From Planctomycetota bacterium (GTDB taxonomy: Bacteria; Planctomycetota; UBA11346), in the NCBI GenBank assembly GCA_007131555.1, contig SLQH01000214.1, positions 1-8,361 of the forward strand: 8,361 bases of DNA, written 5' to 3'. The translations under genes and the position numbers were made by a program. Below the pieces are notes generated by a model. It saw nothing but the letters and a program-made list of their open reading frames with translations. It did not search any database and had not been told where the DNA came from. Of this stretch, positions 1-6,124 are shown piece by piece (position 1 is the first letter of the stretch; each line of letters begins with the position of its first letter).

Positions 1-1873
<1,873 letters not shown>

Positions 1874-1881
<8 letters not shown>

Positions 1882-2260
1882 CGCCAAGACCATCCTGATC
1901 GTCGACGACGACCCCGACTTCCGCCTGCCCCTGCGCCTGCAGCTGGAAGCCGCCGGCTACACCGTGGTCGAGGCCTGCGACCGCGACGAGGCCCACGCCA
2001 CCATCGCCGCCCAGCGGCCGGCCGCCGTCATCCAGGATCTGATGATGGACCAGCCGGACACCGGCTTCACCCTGTGCTACGAGATGAAGCGCCACCATCC
2101 CGACCTGCCGATCATCATGGTCACTGGCGTGGCCTCCGAGACCGGCATCGAGTTCGAAACCGTCACCGAGGAGGAACGGTCGTGGATCAAGGCCGACGTG
2201 ATACTGGCCAAGCCGATCCGCTTCGAACAGCTCAAGCGCGAACTGGATCGCCTGCTGTAG
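1874..2260 (+). CDS. Stand-alone response regulator receiver protein
   Basis: A 128-residue single receiver domain with no output domain, probably the phospho-acceptor partner of the upstream sensor kinase. The acidic pocket is D11-D13 in LIVDDDPDF, the phosphorylated aspartate is D55 in AVIQDLMM, the switch threonine is T84 in IMVTG, and the conserved lysine is K113 in LAKPI. The T84-K113 distance is 29 residues, about seven more than in CheY-like receivers, so the alpha4-beta5 loop is enlarged; from memory this is common in hydrogenase-associated receivers. The ATG lies within the last codons of the kinase gene (8-bp overlap, ATGACTGA), implying translational coupling. An AAGGA sequence at 1858-1862 is a possible but somewhat distant ribosome binding site. 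It could act CheY-like through protein contacts or relay phosphate onward; which one cannot be told from sequence. Confidence 0.93.
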
Positions 2261-2332
2261 GCAGGGTCTTGGGCCATGTATTGTTGAACAGCAACGATAC
2301 GTGCCGGAAAACGCGTGAGAAGTTGTTGTCTT

Positions 2333-2359
2333 CCTTCGTGCTCTTCGTGTCCTTCGTGG
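2333..2359 (+). repeat. Three tandem 9-bp YCTTCGTGN units
   Basis: Three consecutive 9-bp units, CCTTCGTGC, TCTTCGTGT and CCTTCGTGG, occupy the gap between the receiver gene and the receiver-kinase gene. The last unit runs directly into an extended -10 box. From memory, very similar TTCGTG triplets occur in intergenic DNA of many environmental bacteria and give rise to spurious HEGHEEHE-type protein predictions on the opposite strand. The function is unknown; a protein binding site or an upstream promoter element would fit the position. Confidence 0.7.
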
Positions 2360-2365
2360 TACAAT
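2357..2365 (+). promoter_or_regulatory. Candidate extended -10 promoter for the receiver-kinase gene
   Basis: TGGTACAAT reads as TG-N-TACAAT, a strong extended -10 box. No TTGACA-like -35 is found 16-18 bp upstream, where the TTCGTG repeat lies instead. A start near 2372 would give a leader of about 30 nt that includes the AAGGA ribosome binding site at 2391-2395, 7 nt from the ATG. This would let the third gene of the locus be transcribed separately from the first two. Confidence 0.5.
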
Positions 2366-2402
2366 TGCTTGTCTGTCTCCTCCCTCCCCCAAGGACCACC
2401 CC

Positions 2403-3539
2403 ATGGACCACCAGCTCACTGTCCTGATCGTCGATGACGAGGAAGGCATGCGCCTTGGCGCCCAGCGGGCCCTGCGCAACTTCACCTGCCAGCTTGATGA
2501 TGCCGAGTGCTCGGTCAGCTTCACCACCCAGATGGTCGACAGCGGCGAGGCGGCCATCGAGGCCTGCCAGGGTGAGACCCGCCCGGACATCATCCTCCTC
2601 GACCACAAGCTGCCAGGCATCACCGGCATCGAGGTCCTGGAACAGCTGGGCTCCGAGGGCTTGGGCGACAGCCTGGTGATCATGATCTCGGCCTACGCCA
2701 ACATCGAGACTGCGGTCCGGGCCACCCGCCAGGGCGCCTATGACTTCATCCCCAAGCCCTTCACCCCGGCCGAACTGCGCTATGTGGTCCAGAAGGCCGC
2801 CGGACGGCTGGTGTTGTCACGCCAAGCCCGGGCCCTGGCGGCCGAGAACCGCCGGGTCCGCTTCGAGTTCATCCGGGTCCTCGGTCACGAACTCAAGGCC
2901 CCCCTGGGGGTGGTCGAAAGCTATCTCGACCTGATCCGCAACCGGACCCTGGGCGAGGACCTGCCGGCCTACGACGAGATCGTCGGACGCAGCCTGACCC
3001 GCTTGCAGGGCATGCGCAAGCTGATCCTCGACCTCCTCGACATGACCAAGCTCGAAAGCGGTCAGCGTGAGCGCAGCCTGGAGGACATCGACCTCAGCGC
3101 GGTAGCCCGTTCAACCGCCGAGGCCATGGAACCGCAGGCCGCCGAACGCGGCATCAGCCTCACCATCGCCGGGGCCGAGCACCTGCACATGCAGGCCGAT
3201 CCAGCCGAGATCGAGATGATCCTCAACAACCTGGTGTCCAACGCCATCAAGTACAACCGCGACCAGGGCTCGGTCACCATCACCATCGGCGAGGACGCCG
3301 AGGCCATCACCCTGGCCGTCAGCGACACCGGCATCGGCATGACCGAGGACGAACGCGAGCGTCTGTTCGGCGAATTCGTCCGCATCCGCAACGCCGCCAC
3401 CAAGGACATCCTCGGCACCGGCCTCGGCCTGTCGATCCTCAAGCGCCTGGTCCAACTCTACCACGGCAGCGTCACGGTCGACAGCACCCCCGGTGAAGGC
3501 AGCACCTTCACGGTTCGACTGCCGCGCAGCGGGGAGTGA
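2403..3539 (+). CDS. Receiver-histidine kinase hybrid (REC-HisKA-HATPase)
   Basis: A soluble 378-residue signalling protein with the receiver at the N-terminus and the kinase behind it. Receiver: D11-D12 in LIVDDEEG, phosphorylatable D67 in IILLDHKLPG, switch S96, K118 in FIPKPF. The stretch between the first two beta strands (about 25-48) is longer than usual. HisKA: H162 in GHELKAPLG. HATPase_c: N-box around N280 in LVSNAIKYN, DTGIGM from D308, GTGLGLSIL from G338. No transmembrane segment, PAS or DNA-binding domain is seen. The ATG at 2403 is supported by AAGGA at 2391-2395 with 7-nt spacing. The architecture suggests that phosphorylation of the receiver, perhaps by the upstream Fe-S sensor kinase, gates this protein's own kinase, making it an intermediate of a relay. 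The identity of its target is unknown. Confidence 0.93.
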   Translation: MDHQLTVLIVDDEEGMRLGAQRALRNFTCQLDDAECSVSFTTQMVDSGEAAIEACQGETRPDIILLDHKLPGITGIEVLEQLGSEGLGDSLVIMISAYANIETAVRATRQGAYDFIPKPFTPAELRYVVQKAAGRLVLSRQARALAAENRRVRFEFIRVLGHELKAPLGVVESYLDLIRNRTLGEDLPAYDEIVGRSLTRLQGMRKLILDLLDMTKLESGQRERSLEDIDLSAVARSTAEAMEPQAAERGISLTIAGAEHLHMQADPAEIEMILNNLVSNAIKYNRDQGSVTITIGEDAEAITLAVSDTGIGMTEDERERLFGEFVRIRNAATKDILGTGLGLSILKRLVQLYHGSVTVDSTPGEGSTFTVRLPRSGE

Positions 3540-3575
3540 GGAACATCAACAGCTATGGTGAGGATTTCGGCCGGA

Positions 3576-3632
3576 TAGGAGCCGAATAGGCCACGCCAGG
3601 CGACGTGTCAGTCTATTCCTTACAGGCTCCTA
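3576..3632. repeat. Interrupted hairpin TAGGAGCC/GGCTCCTA
   Basis: TAGGAGCC (3576-3583) is complementary to GGCTCCTA (3625-3632), and GAATAG (3584-3589) to CTATTC (3613-3618), with a 6-nt bulge on the 3' side. It lies 36 bp after the receiver-kinase stop codon and could slow or end transcription, but there is no T run after it, so it is not a standard intrinsic terminator. Its last two bases coincide with the first TA of the palindromic element. Confidence 0.45.
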
Positions 3633-3795
3633 GTGTGGGGACACGGAAATTGGTTTCATAAGTCGAGCATCGTGTGACAGATGCGAGGCGTCGCGAAGCG
3701 GAGCAATAGCAGCGCTATTGTGAGCGGAGCGCAACGAAGCAGATGCCATGCGAGGCGAAGACTTATGGGAGTTATTTATGGGTCACCACACTAGG
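3629..3795. mobile_element. Candidate MITE-like palindromic element
   Basis: The ends are a perfect 10-bp inverted repeat, CCTAGTGTGG (3629-3638) and CCACACTAGG (3786-3795). The complementarity continues imperfectly to CATAAGTC (3657-3664) and GACTTATG (3760-3767), giving 27 of 36 matching positions plus four G-U-compatible ones. A central hairpin, CAATAGC-AGC-GCTATTG (3704-3720), has exactly the same centre of symmetry (base 3712). Between these are purine-rich direct repeats, including GCGAGGCG (3683-3690, 3750-3757) and CAGATGC (3678-3684, 3740-3746). Both ends carry CTAG, which could be a target duplication of TA or CTAG as made by some IS5- or IS630-type elements. No transposase is encoded. 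A structured RNA or REP-like repeat is an alternative. Confidence 0.5.
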
Positions 3796-3821
3796 CGACG
3801 TCGTCACCGGGCGCCTCTGTC

Positions 3822-3850
3822 TTGCCATTTTCGATCAGGCTCGTTATATT
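3822..3850 (+). promoter_or_regulatory. Sigma70-type promoter of the XylR-like gene, predicted leaderless
   Basis: TTGCCA (3822-3827) and TATATT (3845-3850) are separated by exactly 17 bp. Transcription would begin around 3856-3858, on top of the ATG at 3858, and no Shine-Dalgarno sequence is present between the -10 box and that ATG. A direct repeat, TGCCAT, occurs at 3823-3828 and 3854-3859, overlapping the -35 box and the start codon; it could be an autoregulatory site, but this is speculative. Confidence 0.7.
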
Positions 3851-3857
3851 TTCTGCC

Positions 3858-4982
3858 ATGCCAACGGTACTCGTCTATGTCGACTTCCTGATCGCGCCTC
3901 ATGCTCAGGTGCTGGCTGGGCTTGAACAGTATCGACAACAACATGGCCTGAACTGGTCGATTGATGTGAGGACGCGCAGTTCGCACCCGCCTCAGCCAAG
4001 CCCCGATGCCCATGTCCTGACGATCCATCGCCGCATGCTTGACTTCGTGAAGCCAGTCAGTCCAACACGACCGGCACTGTGCTTGTTTGGCAACTCAGAC
4101 GCCGCCTGCCATTGCTGCATCACCCTGGATGGTGCAGCCTTTGGTGTATTGGCAGCTCGCCATTTCCGTGATCTGGGTCTGCGTCATGCCGCCTATATTC
4201 CCTCACACAACCCCAAGATACGCCAATCCCTGGCACCGTATTATACCAGCTTCCAAGAGGCCTGCGCCAGAAACGATATGGTCCTGGACATTCTGCCGTG
4301 CGGCTCTGATGACGGGGATGTCGCCCTGTTGTCGACCCTGCGCAGTCTGGCCAAGCCCCTGGGGATCTACTGTGCCACCGATGGCCAGGCGGCATGGCTT
4401 TTGGACCGATGTCTGGAGTCGAACATTGCGGTCCCCGATGATGTCGCCATCCTCGGCACCAGCGATCACCCCCATCATTGTGTGCGACGTCACCCGACCA
4501 TCAGCAGCATCGCCTTCCCATGGTTCCTGATGGGGCATGCGCTGGGCCTGTCCCTACATCGACAGATGTCGGGCATAGCCCGGCCCGACCCCCTCCCCAT
4601 GCACCCTGTGCGGGTCGTCGAGCGTGAATCGACCTGTTTCCTGCCGCCTGGTGATCCCTTGGTGGCGGCGGCGCTTTCCTGGCTGCAACAGCATCTGCGC
4701 AACCCCCAGCCGCTTGCCAACTGCGCTCAGGATCTCGCCTGTTCAGTGCCAACCCTCTCGCGCCGCTTCAGGGCCGTCCTCGGTACAAGCGTCAAGCAGG
4801 TCCATGCACGGTTGCGCCACCGTGAAGCGATGCGCTTGCTGACCAACAGCCGTCATGATCTGAGGACCATAGCCGAGGCCTGTGGATACGCAGATGTCGC
4901 GGCCTTGAGCGTGGCCTTCAAGCGGCTCAGCGGCTGGTCGCCTGGGCGCTGGCGGATGGCAGTACAAGCACCATCAGCCTAA
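3858..4982 (+). CDS. XylR-type AraC-family transcriptional regulator
   Basis: A DNA-binding regulator, probably responding to a sugar or related small ligand. The 374-residue protein has an N-terminal periplasmic-binding-protein-like domain (about 1-260, LacI/XylR sensor fold; note CATDGQAAWLLDRCLE and VPDDVAILGTSD) and a C-terminal AraC domain (about 267-374) with two helix-turn-helix units, LANCAQDLACSVPTLSRRF and LRTIAEACGYADVAALSVAF. The order and length match E. coli XylR (392 residues). The ATG at 3858 is chosen because MPTVLVYVDF aligns with the start of the XylR sensor domain; an in-frame TTG at 3822 is ruled out because it is part of the -35 box. No sugar genes are nearby, so its targets and ligand are unknown. 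By eye its GC content is lower than that of the neighbouring genes, which with the flanking repeats hints at later acquisition. Confidence 0.9.
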   Translation: MPTVLVYVDFLIAPHAQVLAGLEQYRQQHGLNWSIDVRTRSSHPPQPSPDAHVLTIHRRMLDFVKPVSPTRPALCLFGNSDAACHCCITLDGAAFGVLAARHFRDLGLRHAAYIPSHNPKIRQSLAPYYTSFQEACARNDMVLDILPCGSDDGDVALLSTLRSLAKPLGIYCATDGQAAWLLDRCLESNIAVPDDVAILGTSDHPHHCVRRHPTISSIAFPWFLMGHALGLSLHRQMSGIARPDPLPMHPVRVVERESTCFLPPGDPLVAAALSWLQQHLRNPQPLANCAQDLACSVPTLSRRFRAVLGTSVKQVHARLRHREAMRLLTNSRHDLRTIAEACGYADVAALSVAFKRLSGWSPGRWRMAVQAPSA

Positions 4983-5082
4983 AAACCGCAGTAGCACCCC
5001 ATCTTCGTCGTTGCCTCCTCCTCATGTGCGCAAGCACACATCGTCGTCGGCGCCTAGAATCTGGGGCACTACTGCGATTTTT
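4981..5082. terminator. Long inverted repeat with A/T tracts, possible bidirectional terminator
   Basis: A 21-bp arm (4981-5001, AAAAA then CGCAGTAG and CCCCA) is inverted at 5062-5082 (TGGGG, CTACTGCG, TTTTT) with 18 of 21 positions complementary. Either strand reads as a stem followed by five T, so it could end transcription from both sides. It begins inside the TAA stop codon of the XylR-like gene. The 60-nt interior contains a GNRA-capped hairpin, TGTGC-GCAA-GCACA (5025-5038). The large loop is unusual for an intrinsic terminator; a small palindromic mobile repeat is another reading. Confidence 0.5.
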
Positions 5083-5107
5083 GCCGCTCACCTTTCAGGT
5101 GAGCGGC
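5083..5107. repeat. Perfect 11-bp hairpin GCCGCTCACCT/AGGTGAGCGGC
   Basis: Eleven perfectly paired bases close a TTC loop, directly after the T tract of the long inverted repeat. No T run follows on either strand, so this is not a classical terminator. It could back up termination of the regulator gene, protect an RNA 3' end, or be the first structure of the rpsO leader. Confidence 0.6.
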
Positions 5108-5198
5108 CTGTGCATCGTAAGTCTTCTTGAGAAGAGATGTTTATCGTGTTTTTCAGTATTCAACTGCGGTATCTAGGATCAGTGTGAATCGGCAACAG

Positions 5199-5321
5199 AT
5201 GGGATGATCGCCGCGGTCCTGCTTGCCTTTGCTGCATCAGCCCATAGCGTGCCAGACCACGACGCGGAAGTGCGACACGGCGAGACGGCTTCCGGGTCTT
5301 TATATCACCTCCTGCAAGGAG
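5199..5321 (+). promoter_or_regulatory. Structured rpsO leader with hidden ribosome binding site
   Basis: Three helices can be drawn. ATGGGATGAT (5199-5208) pairs with ATCAGCCCAT (5236-5245) at 9 of 10 positions, CGGAAG (5265-5270) with CTTCCG (5289-5294), and CTCCT (5309-5313) with AGGAG (5317-5321) across a GCA loop. The last contains the Shine-Dalgarno AAGGAG, 7 nt before the rpsO ATG, so its formation would block initiation. S15 represses its own mRNA in several bacteria through unrelated leader structures, so autoregulation is a reasonable inference here, not a demonstrated fact. Confidence 0.45.
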
Positions 5322-5328
5322 CATCGCC

Positions 5329-5604
5329 ATGACCATTACGACTGCCGACAAGGCCCAGATCATCAAGGAACACGGTGCCCAGGACAAGGACACCGGTTCA
5401 AGTGCTGTCCAGGTTGCCCTGTTGACGGCCCGGATCAACGACCTCACCGAGCATCTCAAGGTCCACAAGAAGGACCATCATAGCCGCCGTGGTCTGCTGA
5501 AGATGGTGAGCCGCCGCTCACGTCTGCTCAAGTACATCGCCGGCACCGACATTGAGGCCTATCGCGCCCTCACCGACAAGCTCGGCATTCGCCAGAAGTA
5601 CTGA
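5329..5604 (+). CDS. rpsO: 30S ribosomal protein S15
   Basis: A primary 16S rRNA-binding protein of the small-subunit platform that helps S6, S18 and S11 join. The 91-residue product is close to the usual 88-89. Recognisable S15 blocks are DTGSSAVQVALLTARINDLTEHL (about 21-43), HKKDHHSRRGLLKMVSRRSRLLKYI (about 46-70) and the C-terminal KLGIRQKY. The conserved DTGS, the HxxDHHSRRGL RNA-binding loop and the basic RRSRLL helix are all present. The ATG at 5329 follows AAGGAG with 7-nt spacing. It precedes pnp, as in many bacteria, although with an unusually long spacer. Its leader can fold to hide the ribosome binding site, suggesting feedback control by S15. Confidence 0.98.
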   Translation: MTITTADKAQIIKEHGAQDKDTGSSAVQVALLTARINDLTEHLKVHKKDHHSRRGLLKMVSRRSRLLKYIAGTDIEAYRALTDKLGIRQKY

Positions 5605-5632
5605 TCTGAGGCGCCCACGGGCCTTATCGTAC

Positions 5633-5654
5633 CAGTCCTGTTCCTGCAGGACTG
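5633..5654 (+). terminator. Hairpin after rpsO, possible attenuator or 3'-end stabiliser
   Basis: CAGTCCTG (5633-5640) and CAGGACTG (5647-5654) form a perfect 8-bp stem with a TTCCTG loop, 29 bp after the rpsO stop codon. There is no T run after it, so it may be a weak terminator, a processing site, or a structure shielding the rpsO mRNA 3' end from exonucleases. Confidence 0.4.
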
Positions 5655-5714
5655 ACAGCTGCGATGGGCCTGAAGATGGGCCGTGTACAGCATTCCATGC
5701 CCGTCCCTGGGACC

Positions 5715-5731
5715 GCCGGTTTCCAACCGGC
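5715..5731 (+). repeat. Hairpin GCCGGTT-TCC-AACCGGC
   Basis: A perfect 7-bp stem with a 3-nt loop. Its 5' arm could alternatively pair with the ACCGGC arm of the hairpin at 5850-5866, allowing mutually exclusive folds in the pnp leader. Confidence 0.5.
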
Positions 5732-5759
5732 CTCAGGAGATTGGCGCTGCTCCAGGTGA

Positions 5760-5822
5760 CCATCCCCCAACCGACCTCGCCGTCATGGCCACGATAGCAT
5801 GGCGCGTTCGATGGGGGGATGG
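5760..5822 (+). repeat. Long-range inverted repeat CCATCCCCC/GGGGGATGG
   Basis: Nine perfectly complementary bases at 5760-5768 and 5814-5822 enclose 45 nt. The pairing would make a GC-rich helix between the GCCGGTT hairpin and the later GCCGG hairpins. Confidence 0.4.
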
Positions 5823-5849
5823 GTGTTCGAGAAATGTCCTCGCCCCTGT

Positions 5850-5866
5850 GCCGGTAGAAAACCGGC
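5850..5866 (+). repeat. Hairpin GCCGGT-AGAAA-ACCGGC
   Basis: A perfect 6-bp stem with an A-rich loop. Its arms match those of the hairpin at 5715-5731, suggesting duplication or a repeated binding site. Confidence 0.45.
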
Positions 5867-5885
5867 AGCCCAGGAACAGGCGTGC

Positions 5886-5900
5886 CCGGCAGCCTGCCGG
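5886..5900 (+). repeat. Hairpin CCGGCA-GCC-TGCCGG
   Basis: A perfect 6-bp stem with a GCC loop, 20 bp downstream of the previous hairpin and using the same CCGGC/GCCGG core. Confidence 0.4.
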
Positions 5901-6124
5901 CTCTTGAACGCGGCTTGCATTATCACGCAGCATTGCCACCCTGTCTGCCGCTGACCACAGACGGCATCCGTCCACGTCGCCTCTCCACACGAACGCCGCG
6001 CCGGCCGAGCAGCCCCTGAACGCGACCTTCCTGTGGATAGGTCCCTGCGATGGATGTCACACTGCATTCATGAACAAGACGACGGCCGGTCAGCCCGTTG
6101 TCTGCATCCCGCATGAGGATCCCC

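Larger units (their letters stand above)
3540..3857. other. Intergenic region with hairpin, palindromic element and promoter
   Basis: This 318-bp stretch contains no convincing gene. It holds, in order, an interrupted hairpin (3576-3632), a palindromic MITE-like element (3629-3795) and the promoter of the downstream regulator (3822-3850). A 9-bp direct repeat, AGGCGACGT, lies at 3598-3606 and 3793-3801. A 60-codon frame crossing 3743-3925 lacks any recognisable feature and runs through the promoter, so it is not called. Confidence 0.7.
4983..5328. other. Intergenic region: 3' repeat of the regulator and rpsO leader
   Basis: This 346-bp gap has no convincing gene. The first 125 bp hold the long inverted repeat and a perfect hairpin; the second half is the probable rpsO leader. 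I could not find a good -35/-10 pair for rpsO. The best poor candidate is TATCTA at 5170-5175, which lacks a matching -35 box. Confidence 0.6.
5605..6124 (+). other. Long structured rpsO-pnp spacer / pnp leader
   Basis: The 520-bp gap between rpsO and pnp holds no convincing protein gene. Several short frames in it have no recognisable motif and no ribosome binding site. It contains a hairpin just after rpsO (5633-5654), a 9-bp long-range helix (5760-5822) and three small hairpins sharing a GCCGG/CCGGC core (5715-5731, 5850-5866, 5886-5900). No good -35/-10 pair was found. In E. coli the shorter spacer carries an rpsO terminator, a pnp promoter and an RNase III-cleaved stem used for PNPase autoregulation; similar use here is inference. 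Confidence 0.6.

Noticed and set aside
2077..2364. Minus-strand frame beginning MYHEGHEEHEGR
   Set aside because: This is the translation of the TTCGTG triplet repeat, a known type of spurious protein prediction.
3631..3793. Possible CRISPR or tRNA fold
   Set aside because: There is one palindrome with no regularly spaced direct repeats, and no tRNA arms or T-loop sequence can be found.
3822..3857. TTG start giving a 12-residue longer XylR-like protein
   Set aside because: The TTG is the -35 box of the likely promoter, so it would not be in the mRNA, and the added residues do not match the family start.
3743..3925. 60-codon plus-strand frame
   Set aside because: It crosses the palindromic element, the promoter and the start of the XylR-like gene, and has no recognisable motif or ribosome binding site.
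5127..5175. Promoter for rpsO from TTGAGA (5127) and TATCTA (5170)
   Set aside because: The spacing of 37 bp is far too long, and neither box has a suitable partner at 16-18 bp.
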